This document shows positions 36,930 to 45,632 of a DNA stretch of 64,000 nt, one piece after another. The position numbers and the translations under genes are program-made. The first letter of the stretch is position 1; every line of letters begins with the position of its first letter. This DNA comes from a bacterium (GTDB lineage: Bacteria; Latescibacterota; Latescibacteria; Latescibacterales; Latescibacteraceae), in NCBI GenBank assembly GCA_021372535.1, contig JAJFUH010000047.1, forward strand, positions 1-64,000, written 5' to 3'. The notes under the pieces are model-generated. The model was not told the DNA's origin. It made no database searches and worked only from the letters and a program-made list of their open reading frames with translations.

Positions 36930-37780
36930 GGCAAACCTCCTCTATCCGCCTGATCTGGTTCAGGCGTTTTTGTGAGTAATTCCGTTATAATTTCCATATT
37001 GCCAGAATATATGGTATAACACGACCGTTGTGATACAAATATACAGAGTTCCTTAATTATATCGGCGGATTTTATGCCCGGGTTGAGAATCTGAGTGAGC
37101 AGATTTTCCACCATTTCAGTCTGGGAACAGGCGCTGATTGCCGGTTTGCCGCCATGATGCGGATTGATGAAAAAAATCCGCTCCGAACCATTCCTGACCG
37201 GCGTTCGTTGTTCCCAGGATATGGCGGGATCATAAAAATAGAACATTCCGCCGTAGTGACTCGGATAGGGAGTGAGCTCGGCGCAGGCGGATTTCAGACC
37301 GGGAACGATATCGAGCGTTTTTTCCTTGAGGTGGAACTTTCGGGGAACAGGACGAAACGAGCCGTTTTTTACGAGGATGTATTCATCTCCAAACACATCG
37401 GCGCCCTGCATCGCAAGGGAGCAGAGAATCGATGTCTTCCCCGCGTTCTTTTCCCCGGATAGTATTCCGAGACTGCCGTCGAACGAGAAACATCCCGCGT
37501 GAATACACAGCTCGTCACGGTGATGAAACAACACAAGCGAATAGAACCATTCATGAAGATTGAGCACCGTCTGCACAGCGGAGGAGAAAAGCGGACTTCT
37601 CAGGTCGTTGAAGAGGATACGGTATCCGTCACCCTCGCTGTTGACGGTAAATACAAATGTGTGCCGGACCGGGCCATGGTCTTTTTCAACAGCGATGTCA
37701 TTGAGCCTGTCCTGAATCTCCGGGCTCTGCGAATCAACGCTGATCGAGCAGTCGAGTATCTGAAATGTCATGACTGACAT
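36911..37780 (-). CDS. HPr-kinase-related (HprK-like) protein
   Basis: 289 residues. Residues 90-135 align with the HprK core: IHAGCFSF with H94, P-loop GEKNAGKT (109-116) and an acidic pair GDE at 131-133. Classical HprK phosphorylates Ser46 of HPr, but this protein lacks the HprK N-terminal domain and a visible HPr partner, and sits in a PqqD/peptide/nucleotidyltransferase operon. HprK-related kinases of this kind (including those in some lasso-peptide clusters) are thought to phosphorylate peptides or other small substrates. The ATG at 37780 has AAAGGG upstream; an ATG at 37771 overlaps the PqqD stop as ATGA. Either way the two are translationally coupled. Confidence 0.8.
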   Translation of the reverse strand: MSVMTFQILDCSISVDSQSPEIQDRLNDIAVEKDHGPVRHTFVFTVNSEGDGYRILFNDLRSPLFSSAVQTVLNLHEWFYSLVLFHHRDELCIHAGCFSFDGSLGILSGEKNAGKTSILCSLAMQGADVFGDEYILVKNGSFRPVPRKFHLKEKTLDIVPGLKSACAELTPYPSHYGGMFYFYDPAISWEQRTPVRNGSERIFFINPHHGGKPAISACSQTEMVENLLTQILNPGIKSADIIKELCIFVSQRSCYTIYSGNMEIITELLTKTPEPDQADRGGLPCRMIL

Positions 37781-38037
37781 TGAACGATCAATCCCTTTTG
37801 GGTCATGTCCTCGAGGATGTTTTTAACCATGTCGGCAGGTGAATTGTCAAGAGTATATAATTCCTGAAAGAGGGAAATGATTTCTGCCTCACTGCTGGTG
37901 CCGGTACATAATTCCCAGACAATCATCGCGGAGTGATTGAGAAAATGAACGGTGTTGCTCTTCGGGTCATAGAGAACGAAGCCATCCTTAACCGTGTTGA
38001 CCTCGATATCTTCGACCTGTCGATATGCCTGTCCCAT
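37768..38037 (-). CDS. PqqD-family peptide-binding (RRE-like) protein
   Basis: 89 residues from the ATG at 38037, the normal PqqD size; the longer frame begins with a TTG and is unlikely. The winged-helix RRE pattern is clear: VKDGFVLYDPKSNTVHFLNHSAMIVWELCTGTSSEAEI then LFQELY and ILEDMTQKGLIV. PqqD-like domains recognise leader peptides and deliver them to modifying enzymes. It is the first gene of the five-gene minus-strand operon. Upstream, 38038-38411 is shared with a divergent lipoprotein gene and would hold the operon promoter. Confidence 0.82.
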   Translation of the reverse strand: MGQAYRQVEDIEVNTVKDGFVLYDPKSNTVHFLNHSAMIVWELCTGTSSEAEIISLFQELYTLDNSPADMVKNILEDMTQKGLIVQCQS

Positions 38038-38411
38038 GGGGAATCCATCGAACGAATTATATATTCTGAGGTGCACTTCGGCCTTCCGGACGGTAACCGC
38101 AGAAGCCCGTACGTATACCAATGAAATTGTTTATAATATATTGTTTTTTATGTCATAAATCAAGCGCTATTTTCCATGCTTCCTCCTGTTTTTATTTAAA
38201 CGGTGTTTATTGAGTATTTTCATGGGATACTCAACGTACAAGAATCTCTTCATAGGGTGTTCATAAAAATGGTTTTGTGCCAGAAATGTGTTTCGTGATG
38301 CATGAATCATGGTTATATATACACTGTCAGAAATCCCCGACTTTTTTTTAATTACATTTGTCTGTAATTTGGTAACTTTTTTTAATAAGCACTGTTGTAA
38401 AGGATGTGGTA

Positions 38412-38852
38412 ATGAACCATATGTATGTTTTGTGGCGGTATGCGTTGTCACTGAGGCTTGTTTTCCTGTTCGTTGTGATGATTATCGGTGTTTCCTGTTC
38501 CGAAAAACGGATAGCCGGACGGTATGAATCAATTATCGGGACATGGCGTACCGAGCGGGGAATTGTCATGAGCATACGGATGTCACCGGCCCAGGGCGCC
38601 GAGGCATCCATAAAACTGGCGGCAGGTTACGGGGGCAGCGATGTCGAAGTGGGGAAAGTCCTCATTTCGAACATCCGGCCGATGTATCAAGGTGGATTTT
38701 CAGGCATTTTTGAAATACCGGGGAATAAAAAGCCTGTCGAGGTCGAGATCAGTCTCGTTTCACCGGACACCCTTCTTATCATATCTCGTGACAGGAGGGT
38801 AAAAGGTAACAGGATGATCTGGCGGCGTATACAGGAAAAGCAGAAACAGTGA
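38412..38852 (+). CDS. small lipoprotein of unknown function
   Basis: 146 residues from the ATG at 38412 (AAGGA 8 bases upstream). The signal peptide ends in a lipobox, IIGVSC. The mature part (about 115 residues) starts RIAGRYESIIGTWRTERG and looks like a small beta-barrel (lipocalin-like, YxGTW and KPVEVEISLVSPDTLLI). No family assigned. Divergent from the PqqD/HprK-related operon. Confidence 0.65.
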   Translation: MNHMYVLWRYALSLRLVFLFVVMIIGVSCSEKRIAGRYESIIGTWRTERGIVMSIRMSPAQGAEASIKLAAGYGGSDVEVGKVLISNIRPMYQGGFSGIFEIPGNKKPVEVEISLVSPDTLLIISRDRRVKGNRMIWRRIQEKQKQ

Positions 38853-39053
38853 TTGTCCGGGTATTGAGGTTTTTTGGTTGAATAATTTCTTTTATACGGT
38901 GAACTTTTCATGTTTTCAATAGTATAAATTAATGTCAGGCAGGCGGTTTAACGTATCTCTTCACCATCATCTGATATGTGTAAATAGAACGGATTAAGAG
39001 TAATATAGTAAGACTTCTTTATCCCAGTATAAATCCGCTGAGGAGCATGAATC

Positions 39054-40490
39054 ATGAAACGACGACGGTTTTTGAAGACAATCGAGACGGGTGTTGCCGC
39101 ATATGCCGGAGCCGGGTTGTTTGGATATGCCCTGCCGAATGGCGCCGAAGCGGCCGGAACCGGTGAAGGTATCAGTATTGCGGAGGGTTTATATTACATC
39201 GAAGAAGGAAAGAGCGGTAATACTATCCCCGAAATCAGGCCGGAGATTCTCGATAATCCCCATGCCGTGTTCCTTATCGAAACGCAGGTGGATGCAATCC
39301 GGGATAACCGCGGGTTTTTCCTCGAAGCACAGCCCCAGCTTCAGAATGCCGGTAAAAATGTCGCCGAGCAGGTGTTCACGAAGGGTTCCCGTAAGGGAGG
39401 CTCGACCCTGATAAAGCCGAATTTCACCGATATGCCCGACAGCGTTCTCAGCCCCGTATGCGGAGTCAACACCTCGCCAGACTTCATCGCCGGTTTTGTC
39501 GAGGGGCTCCGCGATCTCGGGAATACGAACGTTATGGTGGGCGAGCGTGGCGGTGGAACGGTGAATCACAGAAAAGCCGGAACGTATGATGTTTTCGACA
39601 AACATGATATCAAGCTGATCGAGGCAAGCTACAAGCGGTTTTCTCATTACGATAAAAACGAGCTTAACTGGAATAAAGTATCCGGGAAGCCCGTCGTATG
39701 GAAAAATATACCAACATTCCGTCCCATCGGCGATTCCGACAATCTCTTCATCAACATGCCGAAGCTCAAATGTCATAATCTTGGGTTGACGACGCTGGCA
39801 ATAAAAAATCTTCAGGGCAGCGTTCCTGCCGGGTACGGGCATTACTGTAACCAGTGGGCGGCGCTCGAATATCTCTGCAAAGATTCGTATAACATCGATT
39901 TCAAGCGTGACTTTGTCGAGAACTATTACCAGAACGTAGAGGCAGCCTTCCTCAAGCACCGTGCCGCCGGTTTCAAATACTGGGATTATGAAAACGCATA
40001 TCCGGTATACGAGAAAAAAGGCGGATGGGAAACATTCGGTAAAATCAGGAACGATGTGGAAAAGGTAAAGGAATTCATGAACGGCATCCCGGCGAACCTC
40101 ATGTGGGATGAACAGTGGTGTCAGCGGGCTGTGGATTCGGCGCTTGCCATAAAACCCGGGATAAATATCATCGAAGGCGTTATCGGGAGGGACGGCAGCG
40201 GCTTCAATGTCGGGAAGGACGAGCTTGCGAATATCGTGGTTGTGGGCCTGTCTCCTCTTGAGGTCGATGCCGTGGGCTCGTACGTCATGGGTCAGAATCC
40301 ATGCGAACTCCATTATACGAGGATTGCGAACGAGCGGGGACTCGGTGAGAACAATCCGGAAAAGATTGCGATCTATTGGATCAGAAATAATGAAATCGTT
40401 CCCCTTAAATCACTCACGGAAATCAGGCGAACCCCCCTCGGCGTCAACATCCATACCTGGGCAGAAACGGGCAAACGTCTTTTCTGGTAA
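39054..40490 (+). CDS. Tat-exported DUF362 protein, paralogue 1
   Basis: 478 residues. Tat signal RRRFLK near the N-terminus with a hydrophobic stretch ending NGAEAAG. The DUF362 core is recognisable: STLIKPNFTDMP, DFIAGFVEGLRDLGNTNVMVGER, NMPKLKCHNLGLTTLAIKN, and GVIGRDGSGFN. DUF362 proteins include ferredoxin-like and uncharacterised enzymes; no Fe-S cysteine cluster is apparent in this version. It is followed 212 bases later by a close paralogue of the same length (40703-42139). The two share most motifs, such as NIPTFRPIGD/NIPTYRPIGD and GVNIHTWAETGKRLFW, so they arose by tandem duplication. A good GAGGAG site precedes the ATG. Confidence 0.85.
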   Translation: MKRRRFLKTIETGVAAYAGAGLFGYALPNGAEAAGTGEGISIAEGLYYIEEGKSGNTIPEIRPEILDNPHAVFLIETQVDAIRDNRGFFLEAQPQLQNAGKNVAEQVFTKGSRKGGSTLIKPNFTDMPDSVLSPVCGVNTSPDFIAGFVEGLRDLGNTNVMVGERGGGTVNHRKAGTYDVFDKHDIKLIEASYKRFSHYDKNELNWNKVSGKPVVWKNIPTFRPIGDSDNLFINMPKLKCHNLGLTTLAIKNLQGSVPAGYGHYCNQWAALEYLCKDSYNIDFKRDFVENYYQNVEAAFLKHRAAGFKYWDYENAYPVYEKKGGWETFGKIRNDVEKVKEFMNGIPANLMWDEQWCQRAVDSALAIKPGINIIEGVIGRDGSGFNVGKDELANIVVVGLSPLEVDAVGSYVMGQNPCELHYTRIANERGLGENNPEKIAIYWIRNNEIVPLKSLTEIRRTPLGVNIHTWAETGKRLFW

Positions 40491-40702
40491 TATGGTTTAC
40501 GAAAATACTATCGACGCTCCGGGGAATGAGTGTAAAGAGAGTGTCGTAATGGTTACATTATATTCTTATAAAAATCAAGTATATAAATTGTTTCCCGAGA
40601 CTTTTGCCTTGAAACAACTTTGATTTCCACTGAATAATTGTTATATTTAAAAGCTGAATTGTAATTATTAAAAAAGCAAAAAAAGAATTATGAGGAGGAA
40701 CG

Positions 40703-42139
40703 ATGCAGCGAAGAGAATTTATACAGAAGACCGCAGTCGGTTCCACTGCTCTGGCCGGTGCCGGGCTGTTCGGGTATGCCATGCCGATGCCCGCGGAAGC
40801 TTTCGGAACAGGCGGCGGAATTGATGTCGCGGAAGGTCTCTCCATTCTGGAACAGGGTAAGGAAAAAAATATCATGCCTGAAATCAGGCCTGAGATTCGT
40901 AATAATCCACGAGCGGTATTCCTGATTGAAACGCATGTCGATTCCCCGCGCGACGAACGGGGCTTTTTTACCGAAGCACGTCCCCAGCTCGAAGAAACGG
41001 GGAAAAATGTCGTACCCCGGATTTTTGTAAAAGGCTCGAAAAAAGGTGGTTCGACCATAGTGAGGCCGAACTTCACCACAGTGCCTGACGATGTTTTGAG
41101 CCCGGTCTGCGGCATCAACACATCGTGCGATTTCATTGCCGGTTTTATCGAGGGACTCCGTGAGCTCGGCAATACGAATGTGATCACCTCCGCTCGGGGA
41201 ACTTCGGTTCAGAATCACCGGAAAAACGGTATCTACGATGTATTCGACAGGCATAATATAAACCTGATAGAAGCGAATTACCGTCGGTTTTCCGATTATG
41301 AAAAGACCGATCTCAACTGGCACAAAGTCCCCGGAAAGCCCATGGTCTGGAAAAATATCCCGACATACCGTCCCATCGGCGACAAAGACAATTTCTTCAT
41401 CAACATGCCGAAGCTCAAATGCCATAATCTGGGTCTGACGACGCTTTCCATTAAAAATCTCCAGGGAGTTGTACCCACCGGTTACGGCCATTACTGCAAT
41501 AGCTGGGCATCACTCGAATTTTTGTGCAAACGATCTTATATGGTCAATTTCGACCGTGATTTCGTAAAGGATTATTATCAGAATGTGGAGTCCGCATTCC
41601 TCAAACACCGTGCCGAGGGATTCAAACACTGGGATATCGAGAATGCCTATCCCGTCTATGAAAAAAAGGGCGGATGGGAGGCCTTTAAAAAGGTCAAGGA
41701 CAATCCCGATGATTTCAAGGAATTTACGAAAGACCTGCCGTCGCAGCTCATGTGGGATGAGCAGTGGACGCAGCGTGCGCTCGATTCCGCCTCGGCGATT
41801 ATCCCCGATATCAATATAATCGAGGGTGTCATCGGCAGGGACGGCAGCGGATTCAATACCGGCAGGGATGAAATCTGCGATGTACTCGTTATCGGTCTGT
41901 CAAAAGTCGAGGTTGACTCCATCGGCTCTTACATCATGGGTCATGATCCTGCGCAGCTTCCCTATACGAGGGTAGCAAGAGAGCGCGGGCTCGGCGAATG
42001 CGACCCGTCCAAGATCGACCTCTACTGGATACATGAAAACGAAGTGACTCCCATCAGGGACCTTGCCGAGATAAAACGCACGCCGCTCGGTGTCAACATG
42101 CATACCTGGGCCGAGACCGGTAAACGGCTCTTCTGGTAA
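40703..42139 (+). CDS. Tat-exported DUF362 protein, paralogue 2
   Basis: 478 residues, equal in length to its tandem neighbour. It has the same DUF362 framework (TIVRPNFTTVP, DFIAGFIEGLRELGNTNVITSARG, NMPKLKCHNLGLTTLSIKN, GVIGRDGSGFNTG, ending AETGKRLFW). Its Tat signal is less canonical (MQRREFIQKTAV). Positions that differ from copy 1, such as SARGTSVQNH versus GERGGGTVNH, point to separate substrates. AGGAGG lies upstream of the ATG. A strong terminator follows the gene, so the pair is probably one unit with the intervening 212 bases as a spacer. Confidence 0.85.
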   Translation: MQRREFIQKTAVGSTALAGAGLFGYAMPMPAEAFGTGGGIDVAEGLSILEQGKEKNIMPEIRPEIRNNPRAVFLIETHVDSPRDERGFFTEARPQLEETGKNVVPRIFVKGSKKGGSTIVRPNFTTVPDDVLSPVCGINTSCDFIAGFIEGLRELGNTNVITSARGTSVQNHRKNGIYDVFDRHNINLIEANYRRFSDYEKTDLNWHKVPGKPMVWKNIPTYRPIGDKDNFFINMPKLKCHNLGLTTLSIKNLQGVVPTGYGHYCNSWASLEFLCKRSYMVNFDRDFVKDYYQNVESAFLKHRAEGFKHWDIENAYPVYEKKGGWEAFKKVKDNPDDFKEFTKDLPSQLMWDEQWTQRALDSASAIIPDINIIEGVIGRDGSGFNTGRDEICDVLVIGLSKVEVDSIGSYIMGHDPAQLPYTRVARERGLGECDPSKIDLYWIHENEVTPIRDLAEIKRTPLGVNMHTWAETGKRLFW

Positions 42140-42162
42140 ACGTTCAGGACAATATACCACAG

Positions 42163-42198
42163 AAAATCCCCGTCGGAGCTATGGCGGGGATTTTTTTT
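42163..42198 (+). terminator. intrinsic terminator after the DUF362 pair
   Basis: Stem AAAATCCCCG with CGGGGATTTT, 12-base loop, T8 run, 23 bases after the stop. Confidence 0.9.
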
Positions 42199-42288
42199 GA
42201 TACCATATATGTATCTGGAAATCCAGTTTGATAAGCATAGAAAACTTTTTAAAATTATAATTGATAATTACTTCCGATAGTATGTGAT

Positions 42289-42398
42289 CCCCTCTGTCTG
42301 CGGCATCCCCCCTTTTTTTAAGGAGGGAGCGGCTTTGGGGTACTTTTTATCCCCCTTTCTTTTTATAAGGGAGAAACGGCGAAGCCGAGGGGGATCAA
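42289..42398. repeat. composite palindrome TGATCCCC...GGGGGATCA
   Basis: The outer ends TGATCCCCTC and GAGGGGGATCA are inverted. Inside, CCCCCCTTTTTTTAAGGAGGG and CCCCCTTTCTTTTTATAAGGG form hairpins, and GCGGCTTTG is matched by GGCGAAGCCG. It is the commonest kind of intergenic repeat in many environmental bacteria. The remaining 42199-42672 is non-coding; near 42447 it carries GGATATACACG-type sequence also seen near 34110. Confidence 0.6.
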
Positions 42399-42672
42399 TT
42401 ACCTCAGCTGATTTAACTGGATAACCGGATAATTGTATCTACCACGGATATACACGTATGAACGCGGATAAACAGTTTAAGTACAGATTCATCATGTATA
42501 TTCGGAAAATTCTTAAGTTTCAATGAAACTTTTATAATAGTATGAAGAGGCGATGTCACTGATAACGGGCGAATGAAGGTTGAAACTGATTATATGAAAA
42601 TACACGGATAAATTTAAAGTTGCAGGTCAGGCATCGCTCTATGTTGTCGCCCGCGCCATTTTATTTATCATG

Positions 42673-43053
42673 TCATTTTTTCTCGGGGGCTTCCCGTAAT
42701 TCCTGGTATTTCGTTGTCCAGTTCCCCTCCGTGTCCCTGACATCGACACGGACCGTTCCCTGATGAGTCCACCACACGAGTTCTCTCTCATCGGTATACC
42801 GTACGCCCGAGGCGGAGACAACTTGCGGTAACGTGTATTCCCGACCATCGGGCATCTTTAATTTGACAAAATGGAGGCTGCCATCGGACAGGGAACCATA
42901 TCTCGCCACAAAGCGATCCCCCTGCTCGCTTATGTATTGTACAGGCTTTCCGATGTCCACTGTCAATGTTTTCTGACGCAGGCTTGTGGCGCAACTGCAC
43001 AGGGTTATGGTAAGTATGCTTACGGCTGTTATTGCCGTTTTTCGTCCGAACAT
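42673..43053 (-). CDS. MliC-like lipoprotein
   Basis: 126 residues from the ATG at 43053 (AAGGGA upstream). Signal peptide with lipobox TLCSC. The mature domain has the MliC pattern: an internal QVVSASGVRYTDERELVWWTHQGTVRVDV, close to the conserved SASGARY and W of the family. MliC-type lipoproteins inhibit C-type lysozyme at the outer membrane. Family assignment is probable, activity inferred. It follows shikimate kinase by 80 bases on the same strand. Confidence 0.6.
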   Translation of the reverse strand: MFGRKTAITAVSILTITLCSCATSLRQKTLTVDIGKPVQYISEQGDRFVARYGSLSDGSLHFVKLKMPDGREYTLPQVVSASGVRYTDERELVWWTHQGTVRVDVRDTEGNWTTKYQELREAPEKK

Positions 43054-43133
43054 AGTGTGTTCCCTTTTTTGTTTGCCGTACTGCTGTTTATGTTCCGGAT
43101 TTCCCATATTAAACATAAACGGAGTTACCGGTA

Positions 43134-43643
43134 TCACGCGTTCTGCAGCATGGCGGTGAGGTTGTCAGCGATTTCAAGCTGGCTCTTCGTCCCGCAGTCC
43201 ATCACGATATCCGCATACTTTCGGTAGAGCGGCTCGCGTTCCCGCCATACGTCCCCGATGCTCCTGCCGGGGGTTTTCACGATTCCCCGAGAAAACACAT
43301 CGATCCGTGCCATGATAAGCCCTATCGGTGTGTCGAGAAAAACGACAATCCCCGATTCCCTGAGATATGTTATCGCCCTGCTGCTCAGCACGACGCTCCC
43401 GCCGGGGGCGATGACGGTATCCCGCGTTGTCAGGCCGGTGATGTATCGCTCCTCGATCGCGAGGAATTCTTCCATACCGCGCCTGTCGATGATTTCCTGG
43501 AGAGACATACCCTCGCCGGTCTGAATGAGGAGGTCGGTGTCCACAAACGTGCGGCACAGCGTTTTGGCGAGTATTACGCCGACTGTAGACTTTCCCGACC
43601 CGGGCATGCCGGTGAGGATGATATTGTCTGAAGTAGTTTTCAT
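43134..43643 (-). CDS. aroK: shikimate kinase
   Basis: 169 residues. Walker A GMPGSGKS (residues 12-19), the DTD motif (35-37), the shikimate-binding stretch RRGMEEFLAIEE and the GGS motif (APGGSVVL) are as in AroK/AroL. It phosphorylates shikimate in the common aromatic pathway (cytoplasm). Other aro genes are not in the window. Confidence 0.9.
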   Translation of the reverse strand: MKTTSDNIILTGMPGSGKSTVGVILAKTLCRTFVDTDLLIQTGEGMSLQEIIDRRGMEEFLAIEERYITGLTTRDTVIAPGGSVVLSSRAITYLRESGIVVFLDTPIGLIMARIDVFSRGIVKTPGRSIGDVWREREPLYRKYADIVMDCGTKSQLEIADNLTAMLQNA

Positions 43644-43753
43644 GAGTTTTCTTTTTAGAGAGATATGATGAGTTATATTACACTCTGAATATATAACGTT
43701 TATGCTCCGATTTGAAAGAGATAATCCTGATGTGTTTATCGTATATCACTGTT

Positions 43754-45169
43754 TCATTTAACCATCACCATTTTCCCCGTTGTCGTCATCCCGCCGCAGG
43801 TCAGCCGGGCGAAGTAGATACCCGCCGAAACCGAGTTGCCGCTGTCGTCCCTGCCGTCCCACACGGTGGTGTGATGACCGGCAGCCATATTCTCCGAAAC
43901 GAGCTCGCGGACTTTCTGCCCGGCTATATTGTAGATGATCAGGTCAGACTGTCCGGCTTCCGGCAGTGTAAACTCGATAGTGGTCGAGGGGTTGAAGGGG
44001 TTGGGGAAGGAGCGGATGAGGGGGAGAGGTTCCGGTTTCGATTCGTTTGTTTCGACATCCGTCGCTCCATAAGGATCGAAACTCAGGATATAACCTCCTG
44101 TCATGCATATCCACACCACACCGTCAAGATCGACAGCGCAGTCCACAGATTTCAGCGGTTCTCCCGTATAATCATCGGGAAGCTTTACATGACTGTCGAG
44201 ATCGTATTGAAACCAGTTGGCTCCGTTATAACAGAGCAGGTAATAATCGGACAGGAACCATTTCTCGCCATGTTTCCCGAAAACAGTTTTATGGATGTTG
44301 AGGCCGGCTTCCTGAGACGCAAGGTCATAAAATGTCCGCGTTTTATCGTCATAGCTCCATACAACGCCGTTGCCGCCGAACCATTTGACGTTATCCGGGC
44401 CGACATCCACGGAATATACATCGACCAGCCTTGACGAGAGAAACGGTTCTTCATCGGTGAGACGCCATGCGCCTTCAGACGCTATATACCAAACCACATC
44501 ATTATTATCAACAGCAAGATCATAGGCTCCGTAAACTTTTTTTTTCTTGGTCCATGATACATCTATTGTTCCAAATATATGAACTTGCCTTTCCCACTCA
44601 TTATCATCAAAACTTATAATTCCATACACTTCATGTGAAATCCACTTTCTACTTTTATAATCCACTTTTAAAGAATTAATGAAAACAACCCACCCTTCTT
44701 GATCACCGGTAGAAAAAATTGCATGATAACTGCTGTTTTGAAAGTCAATAAATTGATTACCATCATAAGCGCGAATTATATCAAAGTTTAGATAAAGACC
44801 TTCATGTACAGAAATGCGAAACCAATATTGATTATTTTTATCTATAGCAATTTGTGTAATATCATTAAAATCATAATATCTATCATCATAAAACTGTATT
44901 TTTCCCCATGATTGTCCATTATAAGTAAAAACTCCATTACGGGAACCAAACCATTTTATATTAGATGAATCTACCCCAACAGAATAATATTCTCTTTTAA
45001 TAGTTGAAGGATGAACATTGCCACCATCATTAATAATATCAAAAGTGCTGTCACTTGAACTGCAATATAACCATAAACCTATTGATGGATTTTTAATAGG
45101 AATTATGTTTTGAGCCAAAACATAATTACATAATATCATGTAAAATAGCAGTATATATTTTTTTCTCAT
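43754..45169 (-). CDS. exported propeller-like protein with FlgD/T9SS-type C-terminal sorting domain, mosaic composition
   Basis: 471 residues with a short signal peptide (MRKKYILLFYMILCNYVLA). The chain is made of two-component-regulator-propeller-type repeats (NIKWFGSRNGVFTYNGQSW, DVVWYIASEGAWRL, NVKWFGGNGVVWSYDD, GVVWICMTGGYILSFD). It ends with SFPNPFNPSTTIEFTLPEAGQ and a FlgD-Ig-like module (YNIAGQKVRELVSENMAAG, AGIYFARL), the tail typical of secreted FCB proteins. The N-terminal half is strikingly AT-rich (44530-45169) compared with the C-terminal half, suggesting an assembled or transferred gene. The ribosome binding site is weak. Confidence 0.75.
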   Translation of the reverse strand: MRKKYILLFYMILCNYVLAQNIIPIKNPSIGLWLYCSSSDSTFDIINDGGNVHPSTIKREYYSVGVDSSNIKWFGSRNGVFTYNGQSWGKIQFYDDRYYDFNDITQIAIDKNNQYWFRISVHEGLYLNFDIIRAYDGNQFIDFQNSSYHAIFSTGDQEGWVVFINSLKVDYKSRKWISHEVYGIISFDDNEWERQVHIFGTIDVSWTKKKKVYGAYDLAVDNNDVVWYIASEGAWRLTDEEPFLSSRLVDVYSVDVGPDNVKWFGGNGVVWSYDDKTRTFYDLASQEAGLNIHKTVFGKHGEKWFLSDYYLLCYNGANWFQYDLDSHVKLPDDYTGEPLKSVDCAVDLDGVVWICMTGGYILSFDPYGATDVETNESKPEPLPLIRSFPNPFNPSTTIEFTLPEAGQSDLIIYNIAGQKVRELVSENMAAGHHTTVWDGRDDSGNSVSAGIYFARLTCGGMTTTGKMVMVK

Positions 45170-45181
45170 TTACTTACCATC

Positions 45182-45209
45182 TGAAGAGGGGATATATATC
45201 CCCTCTTCA
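45182..45209. terminator. 28-bp perfect palindrome
   Basis: TGAAGAGGGGAT joined by ATAT to ATCCCCTCTTCA. It sits between the stop at 45222 and the start at 45169 of two minus-strand frames, where a terminator would be expected, but no clear T run follows on the minus strand. Confidence 0.45.
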
Positions 45210-45221
45210 ATTGAAATAATT

Positions 45222-45632
45222 TTAGAAATAGAGCCACCACTTTGAGTTAAAGAGCTTATCATAGGCAACGATGGTATAGTCATCTGTATAATGCAGAATC
45301 TTACTATCTCCGGTATCGTCATTGTGTTTGACAAGATAGATGAAATTTGCATTTCCTGCCATGCTCAGGAGATTGGTCGATGATGAAAACGAATCGCTCG
45401 TTGTATTTGTCAGCGACAACGGGTTGGCAAGTGTTTGATAATATATTCGTACATTATAGGGCGATGTCGTTTCTTTCACCCCTATCATGAGTTTTTTGCT
45501 TGCCCCGAGCCAGAAACATAGTGCGGAAATATATTTCCCCGATGTCGGGCCATAAATCCTGTTCACAGACAGGGTATTGTTACTGATCGTTCCTCGACAC
45601 TCCCCGCGGTGTTCCGACCCAGAGAACACCAT
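45222..45632 (-). pseudogene. fragment of a secreted protein, out of frame with the propeller remnant upstream
   Basis: An open frame of 136 codons whose first 13 codons are an alternate reading of the propeller remnant's 3' end. From about 45590 it reads as protein-like sequence (LSVNRIYGPTSGKYISALCFW, NFIYLVKHNDDTGDSKILHYTDD). It has no start or binding site of its own and is AT-rich at its distal end. Best read as a remnant. Confidence 0.45.

Noticed and set aside
37769-37771. ATG at 37771 as the definite start of the HprK-related gene
   Set aside because: It gives a neat ATGA overlap, but the ATG at 37780 has a purine-rich site at better distance. Left undecided, with 37780 listed.
34391-38037. 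A complete lasso-peptide cluster
   Set aside because: There is a PqqD-like protein and an HprK-related kinase, but no transglutaminase-type protease and no asparagine-synthetase-like cyclase in the window, so the label would overstate what is seen.
39189-40313. Antisense open frame of 374 codons over the first DUF362 gene
   Set aside because: A similar shadow lies over the second paralogue (40688-41491) at the matching place, as expected from sense conservation. No coding evidence of its own.
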